Origin: Nocardioides dongkuii
GTDB taxonomy: Bacteria; Actinomycetota; Actinomycetes; Propionibacteriales; Nocardioidaceae
Assembly: GCF_014127485.1 (NCBI RefSeq)
Contig: NZ_CP059903.1
Location: forward strand, 372,001-436,000
Reading direction: 5' to 3'
DNA length: 64,000 nucleotides
The notes beneath the pieces were generated by a model, which had not been told where the DNA came from, did no database searches, and worked only from the letters and a program-made list of their open reading frames with translations. Shown one piece after another: positions 1-8,767 of this stretch; position 1 is the first letter of the stretch; the number at the start of each line of letters is the position of its first letter. The translations under genes were made by a program, and so were the position numbers.

Positions 1-2
1 TC

Positions 3-1433
3 CGCGCGTCCAGCCGGGCGGGGCTGCCGAGCCTGCTGATCTACCTGCTGATGGGCGTGCTGCTCGGGGAGTCCGGTCTCGGCATCCCGTTCGAGGACGC
101 CGAGCTGGCGCACGCGCTCGGGTTCGGCGCGCTCGTGGTGATCCTGGCCGAGGGCGGCCTGACCACGAACTGGCGCGAGATCCGCCCGGCCATGCGGCTG
201 GGCGTGGCGCTCTCCACGATCGGCGTGACCGTCTCGGTCGGGGTGGTCGCCTGCGGGGCGCACTTCCTGCTCGGCCTGGACTGGCAGCTGGCGGTGCTGC
301 TCGGTGCGGTGACCTCGGCGACCGACGCGGCCGCGGTCTTCTCGGTGCTGCGCTCGGTGCCGCTGCCGCGCCGCCTGACCGGGGCGCTCGAGGCGGAGTC
401 CGGCCTCAACGACGCGCCCGTCGTGGTGCTGGTCATCCTGGTCTCCTCCGGCGCCGCGGCCGAGGACGGCGTGCTGGCGATGATCGCCCTGATCGTCTTC
501 GAGCTCGTGGCCGGCGTCGCGATCGGCCTGGCGGTCGGCTTCGGCGGCGGCTGGGTGATGCGCCGGGCGGCGCTGCCGTCGTCGGGCCTCTACCCGATCG
601 CGGTGCTGTGCCTGACCGTCCTGGCGTACGGCACCGGCGCCGCCCTGCACGCGTCCGGCTTCGCCGCGGTGTACGTCGCCGCGCTGGTCCTCGGCAACCT
701 CGACCTCCCGCACCGCGCCGCCACCCGGTCCTTCTCCGAGGGCATCGCCTGGCTGGCCCAGATCGGGCTGTTCGTGATGCTCGGCCTGCTGCTCTCGCCC
801 TCCCGGCTGACCTGGGAGATCGTCGGGCTGGCCTTCGCCGCGGGGCTGATCCTCACCCTGGTCGCCCGGCCGCTCTCCGTCCTGGCCTGCGCGCTCGTGC
901 AGCGGATGCCCCCGCGCGAGCTGGCCTTCATCTCGTGGGCGGGCCTGCGCGGCGCCGTCCCCATCGTCTTCACGACGATCCCGCTGGCCGACGGCATCGA
1001 GGGCGCGGAGAAGCTCTTCGACATCGTCTTCGTCCTGGTGGTGATCTACACGCTGCTCACCGGCCCGACCCTCCCGCTCGTCGCGCGCGTGCTCCGGGTG
1101 GCGCGGCGCTCCGAGCCGCGCGACCTCGACCTCGAGGCGGCGCCGCTCGAGCGGGTCGCGGCCGACCTGCTCCAGGTGACGATCAGCCCGACCTCGCGCC
1201 TGCACGGCGTGGAGGTCGGGGAGCTGCGGCTCCCCACCGGGGCGTCGGTCTCCATGGTGATCCGCGACGGCGAGACGATCGTGCCCGAGCGCCGCGCCGT
1301 CCTGCGGCACGGCGACGAGCTGCTGGTGGTCACCCCGCGCCGGCTGCGCTGGCGCACCGAGGAGCGGCTGCGCCAGGTCAGCCGGAGCGGCCGGCTGGCC
1401 CAGTGGCTGCCCCAGGACCCCGGCAAGGGCTGA
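3..1433 (+). CDS. K+/H+ (or Na+/H+) antiporter of the CPA1 family with C-terminal TrkA-C domain, 5' end missing
   Basis: Membrane antiporter that probably exchanges K+ or Na+ for H+. The reading frame is already open at the window edge, so the N-terminus lies upstream; the first ATG at 51 is internal. About 11 hydrophobic segments are visible. The CPA1-type motifs TDAAAVFS and ESGLNDAP carry the Asp residues expected in the ion path. After the last membrane segment comes a soluble region of about 100 residues resembling a TrkA-C/RCK-C ligand-binding domain, as in CvrA/NhaP2-type potassium/proton antiporters. It ends 13 bases before a convergent gene. Family is confident; ion specificity is not readable. 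Confidence 0.85.
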   Translation, partial: RASSRAGLPSLLIYLLMGVLLGESGLGIPFEDAELAHALGFGALVVILAEGGLTTNWREIRPAMRLGVALSTIGVTVSVGVVACGAHFLLGLDWQLAVLLGAVTSATDAAAVFSVLRSVPLPRRLTGALEAESGLNDAPVVVLVILVSSGAAAEDGVLAMIALIVFELVAGVAIGLAVGFGGGWVMRRAALPSSGLYPIAVLCLTVLAYGTGAALHASGFAAVYVAALVLGNLDLPHRAATRSFSEGIAWLAQIGLFVMLGLLLSPSRLTWEIVGLAFAAGLILTLVARPLSVLACALVQRMPPRELAFISWAGLRGAVPIVFTTIPLADGIEGAEKLFDIVFVLVVIYTLLTGPTLPLVARVLRVARRSEPRDLDLEAAPLERVAADLLQVTISPTSRLHGVEVGELRLPTGASVSMVIRDGETIVPERRAVLRHGDELLVVTPRRLRWRTEERLRQVSRSGRLAQWLPQDPGKG

Positions 1434-1446
1434 GCAGCCCGGCCGC

Positions 1447-1953
1447 TCAGGCGCCCGGAGGCATGCAGACCGTGGTCTCGGTGTCGGCGGCGACCGCCTT
1501 GCGCCCCTTGGCGAGCTTCTTGAACTCGTCGCCGACGACCACCACCACGCCCGGCTCGACGACGCGGGGTCGCACCACCTCGACGTTCTTGCCCAGCCGC
1601 GAGGCCACGAGCCGCGCCGCCGGGCTGCGGGGGTCCTCGGCCCAGACCTCGGCGAACGGCACGTCGGTGCGCTTGGGCGCGTTGGTGCTCCGCCCCTCGA
1701 CGAACCCCTCGTCGACCAGGAGCTGCATGGTGCGCCCGGCGAGACCCTCACGGCTGCCGGCGTTGAGGACGCTCACGACGACCTGGTCGGGGTAGACCTT
1801 CTCGCCGGCTGCGACGGTGGTCGGCTCGCAGGCGGCGACCTCGGCCGACTTGGGCAGCGGTGCCGTCGTCGCGGACCAGCCCCAGACGAGGCCGGCGGCC
1901 AGCAGCCCGCAGAGCACCAGGATCGTGGTCGTGGTGCGTGCTCCCTCGGTCAT
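1447..1953 (-). CDS. LytR C-terminal-domain (LytR_C) membrane-anchored protein
   Basis: A 168-residue protein with a short cytoplasmic N-terminus, one membrane segment at about residues 8-28, and an extracytoplasmic LytR_C-like domain at about 55-150 (VVVSVLNAGSREGLAGRTM start, Val-rich end). The family is found at the C-terminus of LCP cell-wall ligases or alone in actinobacteria; its biochemical role is unknown to me. It starts 3 bases after the stop of the small gene upstream (1957-2253), so the two form an operon. ATG start chosen because an upstream extension would run into that gene. Confidence 0.8.
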   Translation of the reverse strand: MTEGARTTTTILVLCGLLAAGLVWGWSATTAPLPKSAEVAACEPTTVAAGEKVYPDQVVVSVLNAGSREGLAGRTMQLLVDEGFVEGRSTNAPKRTDVPFAEVWAEDPRSPAARLVASRLGKNVEVVRPRVVEPGVVVVVGDEFKKLAKGRKAVAADTETTVCMPPGA

Positions 1954-1956
1954 CGC

Positions 1957-2253
1957 TCAGGCCCCCACGGGGTGGACCCGCGCGTGCAGGACGTTGCGCT
2001 GCTGGAGGGCCGCGCGGAGCGCCCGGTGCAGCCCGTCCTCGAGGTAGTACTCGCCGCGCCACTCCACGACGTGCGCGAACAGGTCGCCGTAGAAGGTGGA
2101 GTCCTCGTCGAGCAGCGCGGCCAGCTGGAGGGTGTCCTTGGTGGTGACGAGCTCGTCGAGGCGCACCTGCCGCGGGGGCACGGCGGCCCAGGCGCGGGAG
2201 GACAGCCCGTGGTCGGGGTACGGGCGGCCGTCACCGACGCGCTTGAAGATCAC
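1957..2253 (-). CDS. Small conserved actinobacterial protein, often labelled VapB-family antitoxin; looks ParB/sulfiredoxin-like
   Basis: A 98-residue protein. From memory, close homologues are widespread in actinobacteria and often carry an automatic 'type II toxin-antitoxin VapB family' label. No toxin gene is adjacent: its downstream partner is the LytR_C protein. The C-terminal half (EYYLEDGLHRALRAAL) resembles the G-x-HR motif and following helix of ParB/sulfiredoxin folds, so a nucleotide-binding fragment fits at least as well as an antitoxin. GTG start at 2253, six bases after a TACACT -10 box, so the transcript is probably leaderless. Confidence 0.7.
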   Translation of the reverse strand: MIFKRVGDGRPYPDHGLSSRAWAAVPPRQVRLDELVTTKDTLQLAALLDEDSTFYGDLFAHVVEWRGEYYLEDGLHRALRAALQQRNVLHARVHPVGA

Positions 2254-2259
2254 TGCGTG

Positions 2260-2265
2260 AGTGTA
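2260..2265 (-). promoter_or_regulatory. -10 box TACACT of a probable leaderless promoter
   Basis: Reading on the minus strand, TACACT is followed by 6 bases and then the GTG start at 2253. This is the geometry of actinobacterial leaderless promoters, where transcription begins at the start codon. Confidence 0.55.
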
Positions 2266-2325
2266 ACGAGAGGATGCGGCGCGGTCAGCGGTGTCGCCGA
2301 CACCGCCGCCCGGGGGTCACGCGGG

Positions 2326-2484
2326 TCACGCGCTCCAGCGCAGCGAGTCGGCGACCAGGTCCGCGAGCCCGGTCACGCCGTACAGGTCCTCGCGCTCCTC
2401 CAGCAGCCGGGCCACGGCCTGGGAGTGCTGCAACCGCAGCCGGTCGCGGCGCTCGATGCGGGTCTCGTCGATGACGTGGTCCAT
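2326..2484 (-). CDS. Small hypothetical protein, 52 aa
   Basis: Not recognised. The chosen ATG at 2484 has a good ribosome binding site (AGAGGAG, 6 bases before). A longer open frame exists upstream but has no signal and would run through the promoter of the divergent SnoaL-like gene. The product is highly charged and helical (rich in Arg, Glu, Leu), with no membrane segment or cysteine. It lies alone, in the same direction as the 1957-2253 gene but 72 bases upstream of it with a separate leaderless promoter between. Confidence 0.5.
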   Translation of the reverse strand: MDHVIDETRIERRDRLRLQHSQAVARLLEEREDLYGVTGLADLVADSLRWSA

Positions 2485-2602
2485 CCGGGTCTCCTCTGGA
2501 TCGTTCCAAGCGAACCCCCAGCGTGCAGGACGGACATGGCCGGGACGTTGACCGCGAGTTACGAACGTGTGGCGGGATCGGGCGCACGTCCCCCCAAGAA
2601 CG

Positions 2603-2619
2603 AGAACATGTTCTAGATT
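2603..2619 (+). promoter_or_regulatory. Palindromic operator AGAACATGTTCT abutting -10 box TAGATT
   Basis: The perfect 12-bp palindrome AGAACATGTTCT (2603-2614) shares its last base with a TAGATT -10 box (2614-2619), and the GTG start of the SnoaL-like gene follows 7 bases later at 2627. The palindrome would sit over the promoter spacer, where a TetR-type dimer could block polymerase. It matches the published KstR-type pattern T-NN-AAC-NN-GTT-NN-A except for the first base. The regulator itself is not in the window. Confidence 0.6.
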
Positions 2620-2626
2620 GCCAGCT

Positions 2627-3076
2627 GTGGACGACATCACCCAGATCAGCCAGCTGAAGTACCGCTACCTGCGGGCCCTCGACACCAAGCAGTGGGAGGA
2701 GTTCGAGGAGTGCTTCGTCGCCGGGGCCACCGGGGACTACAACGGCCTGGTCTTCGACGACCGCACCGCGCTGGTCGGGTACATGCGCAAGCACATGGTC
2801 GAGGGGATGATCACCCTCCACCAGGCCCACCACCCGGAGATCGACGTGGACGGCGACACCGCCACCGGCCGGTGGTACCTCCAGGACAAGGTGATCGTCG
2901 AGGCGTTCAAGTTCATGCTCGAGGGTGCCGCCTTCTACGAGGACCGCTACGTCCGGACGCCCGAGGGCTGGCGGATCGAGCACACCGGCTACCGCCGCAC
3001 CTACGAGGCGACGTACGACCTCAACGACCTGCCCGGCCTCAAGATCCACGGCCCCGGGCTGCACGTCCACGCCTGA
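2627..3076 (+). CDS. SnoaL-like / NTF2-fold protein (nuclear transport factor 2 family)
   Basis: A 149-residue single-domain protein with the SnoaL/NTF2 layout: an N-terminal helix pair (QISQLKYRYLRALD), then strands with His-rich loops (HQAHHPEI), and the final sheet ending WRIEHTGYRRTYEATYDL. Such proteins are cone-shaped isomerases, hydratases or binding proteins; actinobacterial members of this size often occur in lipid or steroid catabolism. GTG at 2627 is preferred over an in-frame ATG at 2567 because a promoter and operator lie between the two. Monocistronic, convergent with eccC. Confidence 0.75.
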   Translation: MDDITQISQLKYRYLRALDTKQWEEFEECFVAGATGDYNGLVFDDRTALVGYMRKHMVEGMITLHQAHHPEIDVDGDTATGRWYLQDKVIVEAFKFMLEGAAFYEDRYVRTPEGWRIEHTGYRRTYEATYDLNDLPGLKIHGPGLHVHA

Positions 3077-3098
3077 GCCGAGGCGGCCGGCGCCCGGG

Positions 3099-6000
3099 TC
3101 AGAGGCTCGGCTCGGTCCACGCGGTCTGCACGACCTCGACGCCGCGGTCGCGGGTGACCAGCCGACCGCGGCCCGGGGGCGCCGGCACCGGGCGCAGGTT
3201 GCCGAGCAGCGGACCCTCGTCGGGCGCACCGGAGAGCAGCAGGCCCGGCATCGCGAGGTCGCGCAGCGACTGGATCACCGGCTCGTAGAGCGCCCGCGAC
3301 GCGCCGCCGGAGCGCCGCGCGACCGCCACGTGCAGGCCGGTGTCGCGCGCCTGCGCCATCAGCGGCTGGAGCGCCTGGACCGGTGAGGTCTGCTGGGTGA
3401 CCACCAGGTCGTAGTCGTCGACGACCACGAACACCTCGGCGCCGGTCCACCAGGACCGGTTGCGGAGCTGGTCGGGGGTGACGTCCGGGCCCGGCAGCCG
3501 GTTCTGGAGGTACGTCGCGAGGTCCTGCAGCGCCGGTGCCGCCTGCGTGGAGGACGTCAGGTAGTTGAGGAGGTACTCCTCGGGCACCTCGCCGAGCAGC
3601 GAGCGCCGGTAGTCGACGACCACGATCTGCGCCTGCTTCGGCGTCCGCGTGCGCATCACCTCCTGGAGGTAGGTGCGCAGCAGCGTGCTCTTGCCGGACT
3701 GGCCGTCGCCGAAGACGAGCAGGTGCGGCTCGGCGTCCGGGTCGAGCCGGACCGGCGCGAGCTCCTTCTCGTCGACGCCGAGGAGCAGCCGGCGGTCGGC
3801 CTCGGTCTCGTCGGCGCCGTCGGTGGCGCCGACCCCGGCCTGCTCGCGCAGCCGGTCCAGGTCGATCCGCTCGGGGAGCAGCCGCAGCTTCGGCCCGCTC
3901 GGCCCGGTCCACGCGGCGCTGACCCGGGAGACCAGGTCGTCGACGCCGTCGCCGAGGGTGTCGCCCTCCGGGGTGCCGTCGAGGCGGGGCAGCGCCGCCA
4001 GGAAGTGCAGGTTGCCGGCGATCAGGCCGCGGCCCGGCCGGCCGGCCGGCACCAGCGCGGCCGCCCGTCGGTCGATCTCGGAGTCCATCGCGTCGCCGAG
4101 CCGCAGCTCGAGGCGGGTCCCGAACACGTCGCGCATCGAGGCCCGGAAGTCGGCCCAGCGCGACGCCCCGGCCACGATGTGCAGGCCGAAGGTGAGGCCG
4201 CGCGAGGCCAGCTGCTGGACGGCGATCTCGATGTCGTCGAAGTCGGCGCGCAGCGTCGACCAGCCGTCGACGACGAGGAAGACGTCGCCGTACCCGTCGT
4301 CGGCGCGGCCCTGGGCGCGCCGGGACCGGTAGGTCTCGATCGAGTCGATGCCGTGCGCGCGGAAGTAGGCCTCGCGGCGGTCGACGACGCCCTCGACCTC
4401 CGCGATCACCCGGCGTACGACGTCGGGCTCGGAGCGGGTCGCGACCCCGGCGACGTGCGGCAGCCCGGCGAGCGGGGTGAAGGTGCCGCCGCCGAAGTCG
4501 AGCACGAAGAACTGGGACTCCAGCGGCGTGGTGGTCAGCGCGGTGCTGGTCACCAGCGTGCGCAGCAGCGTGCTCTTGCCGCTGCGCGGGCCGCCGACGA
4601 CGGCCACGTGGCCCGCCGCGCCGCTGAGGTCGACGCGCAGGGTGTCGCGGCGCTGCTCGCGGGGCCGGTCGACGGTGCCGAGCGGCACGACGAGCCCGCC
4701 GAGCCCGCGCCACCGGGCGGAGACCAGGCCGAGGGCCGGGTCGACCTCGCCGTCGCGGGGGAGGTCGCCGAGCAGCCCGTCGAGGGTGTCGGGGACGTCG
4801 AGCGGCGGCAGCCACACCTGGTGCGCGGCCGGGCCGTGGCCGGCCATCCGCTCCACGGCGAGGTCGAGCAGCGAGGCCTGCTCGCCGGGCTCGGGGGTGG
4901 TCGGCTCCGGCTCGGGCTCCGGCTCGTTCAGCTCGAGCTTCTGCACCTCCGCGACCGTGAACGGCAAGATCCCCTCGACGTGCCCGCCGTCGTCGCGGCG
5001 CACCCGGCGGTGCCCCGACGGCGGCCCCGAGACGTACGCCGCCTTGAAGCGGACCATCGAGGTCGGGTCGGGCTTGAGGTAGCCCAGGCCCGGCACCGGC
5101 GGCAGCTCGTAGGCGTCGGGGACGCCGAGGACCGCGCGCGACTCCTGCGCGCTGAAGGTGCGCAGGCCGATCCGGTAGGACAGGTGCGACTCCAGGCCGC
5201 GCAGCCGGCCCTCCTCGAGGCGCTGGGAGGCGAGCAGCAGGTGCAGGCCCAGCGAGCGGCCCAGCCGGCCGATCGCGACGAAGAGGTCGATGAACTCCGG
5301 CTTGGCCGACAGCATCTCGGAGAACTCGTCGACGACGATGAACAGCGAGGGGAGCGGCGCGAGGTCCTCGCCGTTGGCCCGGGCCTTCTCGTAGTCGCGG
5401 ACCGAGGCGAAGTTGCCCGCGTCGCGCAGCAGCTCCTGGCGGCGCACCATCTCGCCCGAGAGGGCGTCCTGCATGCGGTCGACCAGCGTCAGCTCCTCGG
5501 CGAGGTTGGTGATCACCGCCGAGACGTGCGGCATCGAGGACATGCCGGCGAAGGTCGCGCCGCCCTTGAAGTCGACGAGCACCAGGTTGAGCTGCTCGGG
5601 GGAGTGGGTGAGGGTCAGGCCGAGGACGAGGGTGCGGAGGAACTCCGACTTGCCGGAGCCGGTCGCGCCGATCGCCAGCCCGTGCGGGCCCATGCCCTGC
5701 TGGGCGGACTCCTTGATGTCGAGGTGGACGACGGCGCCGTTCTCGCCGACGCCGATCGGCACCCGCAGCCGGTCGCGCGCCGGTCGCGGGCGCCAGGCGG
5801 CGACCGGGTCGAGGCGGCGTACGTCGCCCAGCGCGAGCAGGTCAGTGAAGTCGGAGGGACCGGCGAACTCGCCGCCGCCCTCGGGCGCGGCGTTCGCGGT
5901 GGCGGTGTGCAGCGGCGCCAGCCGGCGGGCGAACGCCTCGGCCGTGGCGAGGTCGCACTGGTCGGCGCGGGCGCGCACCGGCTCCTCGCGCAGCCGCAGT

Positions 6001-7118
6001 GCGGCCAGCGCGGGGCGCCCGTCGCGGACGTCGTCGTCCTCGACCTGCAGCCGCAGCCGGGTGGCGTCCTCGACGACGTCCCAGCGGGTGGGGAGGTCGA
6101 GGACGGTGACGCCGTGCAGGCCGTCCGGGGGGACCACGTGGTTGCCGGGCGGCAGCTCGGCGCCGTCGGTGATCAGCAGGATGTGCGGGCTCGGGGGCCG
6201 CTCGTCGGCGCCGAAGCGGGGCCGGTCGCCCAGGTCGGGCGGCAGCAGGGTGGCGAGCTCGGCGAGCGAGGTGGAGACCATCCGGCGGGCGCCGACGGCG
6301 TCGTTCTCCTGCGCGCTGGCGGCGTGCGGGAGCCACTTGACCCAGTCCCAGTGGCGCAGGGTCTGCTCGGACGCCAGGACGGCGACCACCAGGTGCTCGG
6401 GGGCGTGGAACGCCGTCGCGGAGCAGATCAGCGCCCGGGCCAGCGAGCGGGCGGGCTCCTCGGGGCCGACCACCTCCACCCGGTCGAAGGCCCGCAGGTC
6501 GATGGACGCGGGCAGGTCCGGCTGGAGGCGGTGCACGACGAGCAGCCGGTGCAACGCCGAGGCGGCGGCCGGGTCGACCTGGTCGATGGGCGCGCTCTCG
6601 GGCGGCACCAGCTCCAGCGAGAGCGGCTGGTGGCACAGGCCGTAGCGGACCTGGAGGAAGCGGGGGTCGCCGCTGCCGTGCTCCCACAGCCGCGAGCGCT
6701 CCTCGGCGAGCGCGGGCAGCGACGCGGGCTCGGGGTGGTGCCAGGTCAGCGCCTGCCGCTGCTGGTCGGCGGCCTCGCGGGCGAGCTTGCGCACGTTCGC
6801 GAGGTAGCGGAGGTACTCGGTGCGCGAGCCGGTGACGGCCTGCGCGCGCTGCTTCCGCTGCCGGTCGATCTGCACGACGATGAAGCCGAGGGTCGCGAAG
6901 AGGAACATGCCGGCGGCGATGTAGCTGCGTCCGCCGGTGCTGCTGCCCATGGTCGCGACCAGCACGATGGACCCGAGGCTGCCGAGCATCGGGATGGCAT
7001 TCATCAGCACGCCGGTCGCGCCCTCGTGCGGCTCGATCTCGGGCGGTGCCTGGAGCACCAGCCGTCCGGTCGGCATCTCCGGCTCGTCCAGACGCGTCCG
7101 CCGCAGCGTCGTGCTCAC
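3099..7118 (-). CDS. eccC: Type VII secretion ATPase EccC (fused EccCa/EccCb)
   Basis: Motor of the ESX/type VII secretion system, hydrolysing ATP to export WXG100 substrates. Length 1339 residues, normal for single-chain EccC. Two membrane segments lie at about residues 37-57 and 65-85. Three FtsK/SpoIIIE ATPase domains follow, with Walker A motifs GATGSGKS (about 484), GGPRSGKS (about 844) and GDGQSGKS (about 1136). Domain 1 also has its Walker B (FIVVDEFSEM), so it looks catalytically complete. GTG start at 7118 follows AGGAGG by 8 bases. It is transcribed away from the rest of the ESX genes, across a 163-bp shared promoter region. Confidence 0.96.
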   Translation of the reverse strand: MSTTLRRTRLDEPEMPTGRLVLQAPPEIEPHEGATGVLMNAIPMLGSLGSIVLVATMGSSTGGRSYIAAGMFLFATLGFIVVQIDRQRKQRAQAVTGSRTEYLRYLANVRKLAREAADQQRQALTWHHPEPASLPALAEERSRLWEHGSGDPRFLQVRYGLCHQPLSLELVPPESAPIDQVDPAAASALHRLLVVHRLQPDLPASIDLRAFDRVEVVGPEEPARSLARALICSATAFHAPEHLVVAVLASEQTLRHWDWVKWLPHAASAQENDAVGARRMVSTSLAELATLLPPDLGDRPRFGADERPPSPHILLITDGAELPPGNHVVPPDGLHGVTVLDLPTRWDVVEDATRLRLQVEDDDVRDGRPALAALRLREEPVRARADQCDLATAEAFARRLAPLHTATANAAPEGGGEFAGPSDFTDLLALGDVRRLDPVAAWRPRPARDRLRVPIGVGENGAVVHLDIKESAQQGMGPHGLAIGATGSGKSEFLRTLVLGLTLTHSPEQLNLVLVDFKGGATFAGMSSMPHVSAVITNLAEELTLVDRMQDALSGEMVRRQELLRDAGNFASVRDYEKARANGEDLAPLPSLFIVVDEFSEMLSAKPEFIDLFVAIGRLGRSLGLHLLLASQRLEEGRLRGLESHLSYRIGLRTFSAQESRAVLGVPDAYELPPVPGLGYLKPDPTSMVRFKAAYVSGPPSGHRRVRRDDGGHVEGILPFTVAEVQKLELNEPEPEPEPTTPEPGEQASLLDLAVERMAGHGPAAHQVWLPPLDVPDTLDGLLGDLPRDGEVDPALGLVSARWRGLGGLVVPLGTVDRPREQRRDTLRVDLSGAAGHVAVVGGPRSGKSTLLRTLVTSTALTTTPLESQFFVLDFGGGTFTPLAGLPHVAGVATRSEPDVVRRVIAEVEGVVDRREAYFRAHGIDSIETYRSRRAQGRADDGYGDVFLVVDGWSTLRADFDDIEIAVQQLASRGLTFGLHIVAGASRWADFRASMRDVFGTRLELRLGDAMDSEIDRRAAALVPAGRPGRGLIAGNLHFLAALPRLDGTPEGDTLGDGVDDLVSRVSAAWTGPSGPKLRLLPERIDLDRLREQAGVGATDGADETEADRRLLLGVDEKELAPVRLDPDAEPHLLVFGDGQSGKSTLLRTYLQEVMRTRTPKQAQIVVVDYRRSLLGEVPEEYLLNYLTSSTQAAPALQDLATYLQNRLPGPDVTPDQLRNRSWWTGAEVFVVVDDYDLVVTQQTSPVQALQPLMAQARDTGLHVAVARRSGGASRALYEPVIQSLRDLAMPGLLLSGAPDEGPLLGNLRPVPAPPGRGRLVTRDRGVEVVQTAWTEPSL

Positions 7119-7197
7119 TCAGGCCCCTCCTGCTCGCGACGACGACCGTCCCGGCGGACGGGGTCGCCAGGGACGATGCTCCCCTGGGCACCCGCGC

Positions 7198-7211
7198 AAA
7201 CGTGGGCGTTT
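7198..7211. promoter_or_regulatory. Inverted repeat AAACG-TGGG-CGTTT between divergent ESX genes
   Basis: A short inverted repeat (5-bp arms, 4-bp spacer) in the 163-bp region that must hold promoters for both eccC and the divergent EccD-like gene. It could be an operator shared by both directions. Weak evidence: the arms are short and no regulator gene is adjacent. Confidence 0.25.
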
Positions 7212-7281
7212 CCCGGACCGACGACGGGGACAACCTGCAGGGAGCGCACGACGGACCGACGACAGACGAGAGGGCGTCCCC

Positions 7282-8640
7282 ATGGCAGGAGCCCGACGGC
7301 TCGCCGAGAACCTCGCGATCAGCGTGCACGGCGACGCCGGCGTGCTCGACCTGGTCGTCCCGCCCGGGGCGACGGCCGACGACGTCGCCGAGGAGTACGC
7401 CGCGCGTGCGGGCACCGCCCGCCCCGTGCTGCTGGACCGGATCGGGCGGCCGCTCCACCGCGACCGCCCGCTCTTCGACGCCGGGGTCGGGCCCGGCGAC
7501 CTGCTCGTGGCGGTGCCGTCCGGGGCGGTGCCGTCGGGCCCCCCGACCGCGGCGGGCGCCGGCGTACGCCCCCGGGGCCGCCGCCGCGGGAGCGCCGACG
7601 CCTGGTGGTGCGGTGCCGCGGCCGCCGCCGCGCTGCTCGCCGGCTGGTGCGCGGCGCACGCCGACCGCACGACCCAGGACCTCACCGTCGCGCTGCTCGC
7701 CGTCGCCGCGCTGCTCGCGGTGCTCCCGGTCGGGTCCTCGGTCGCCGCCCGCCTCTGCGTCGCCCCCGTCTTCGGGGGAGCGGCGGCGTTCGCGCTCTCC
7801 TACGACCCCGCCCCGGAGCGGCTGCCCCTGATCGTGGGGACCTCGGCCCTGGCGGCCGCGGTCGTCGCCGCGGTCGGCCGCGCCCTCGACGAGCGCGCCG
7901 ACGAGGCGCTGCGGATCTGGATGCTGGCCGGCACGGCGGTCTTCGCGCTGACCGGGCTGTGCACGCTCGCCGGCGTCGAGCCGCGTACGGCGTGGGCGGT
8001 GCTGCTCATCGTGGCCGTGCTGCTCGCCCGGTTCGTCCCGGGGCTCGCGGTCGAGGTGCCCGACCAGTACCTCCTCGACCTCGAGCGGCTGGCGGTCACC
8101 GCGTGGTCGGCCCGCGAGCGGCCGACCGGACGCCGCGGGCGGACGCTGGTGCCGCCGGACGCGGTGGCCGAGGTCGCGCGCCGGGGCACCCGCCTGGTGG
8201 TCGCGTCCTGCGCGGCCGTGCTGGCGACCGTGGCCGTCTCCGCCCCGATGGTGCTGGCCACGGCCACGCTGCCGATCGACCGGATCGGGGCGCGGGTGCT
8301 GGTCGGGCTCAGCGGCGCGGCGCTGCTGCTCGCCGGGCGCAGCCACCGCAACGTGCCGGCCCGGGTGCTGCTGCGCACCGCCGGTCTCGGGGCCTGGGCG
8401 GCGCTCGCCTTCGCCCTGCACGACGACCTCAGCACCGGGGAGCTGACCACCGTCGCCCTGGTGGCGGCCGGGCTCGGGGCGGTGATGGTGGTGGCCGCCG
8501 TCGCCACGGGCCGGGGGTGGCGCTCGGCGTGGTGGTCGCGCCGTGCGGAGGTTGCCGAGGGGCTCGCGGGCTCCGGGGCGATCGCGTCCGTGCTGGTCGC
8601 GATCGGCCTGTTCCGCGGCCTGTGGGAACTCACTTCTTGA
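7282..8640 (+). CDS. EccD-like type VII secretion membrane protein (first EccD paralog)
   Basis: A 452-residue protein with an N-terminal ubiquitin-like (YukD) domain at about residues 10-80, a basic Pro/Gly/Arg linker, and 11 predicted membrane segments from about residue 105 to the end. This is the layout of EccD, the membrane channel component of ESX systems. A second EccD with the same layout lies at 9531-10898. Membrane segments are Ala/Leu-rich and sequence similarity to the second copy is low by eye. ATG start at 7282 has an AGAGGG site upstream. First gene of the plus-strand ESX operon; a 127-bp gap separates it from the WXG100 genes. Confidence 0.8.
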   Translation: MAGARRLAENLAISVHGDAGVLDLVVPPGATADDVAEEYAARAGTARPVLLDRIGRPLHRDRPLFDAGVGPGDLLVAVPSGAVPSGPPTAAGAGVRPRGRRRGSADAWWCGAAAAAALLAGWCAAHADRTTQDLTVALLAVAALLAVLPVGSSVAARLCVAPVFGGAAAFALSYDPAPERLPLIVGTSALAAAVVAAVGRALDERADEALRIWMLAGTAVFALTGLCTLAGVEPRTAWAVLLIVAVLLARFVPGLAVEVPDQYLLDLERLAVTAWSARERPTGRRGRTLVPPDAVAEVARRGTRLVVASCAAVLATVAVSAPMVLATATLPIDRIGARVLVGLSGAALLLAGRSHRNVPARVLLRTAGLGAWAALAFALHDDLSTGELTTVALVAAGLGAVMVVAAVATGRGWRSAWWSRRAEVAEGLAGSGAIASVLVAIGLFRGLWELTS

Positions 8641-8767
8641 TGTTTACCCCCGAGGGCCTCGGGTAGATCGCCGATGTCCGACCGGCCTCGTCGGGCACCG
8701 GGACCACCACATCACCCACAGATCTCGGAGCGCGGTGTCCGACCGCCACGGGGAAGGAGCAGACGAG

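Noticed and set aside
2326..2640. 104-aa version of the small hypothetical gene
   Set aside because: The upstream extension covers the promoter of the divergent SnoaL-like gene; the ATG at 2484 has a clear ribosome site.
7119..7281. SigM-type promoter for the ESX genes
   Set aside because: A GGGAAAC is present on the minus strand, but the nearest CGTC is about 32 bases away rather than about 16.
3723..8666. 1647-aa plus-strand open frame
   Set aside because: Antisense shadow of eccC and neighbours caused by high third-position GC; composition is Arg/Gly/Ala-rich with no domain.
8641..8767. Terminator between the first EccD-like gene and the WXG100 genes
   Set aside because: Only a 5-bp stem with a 5-base loop (CCCGA/TCGGG) is present, too weak to call.
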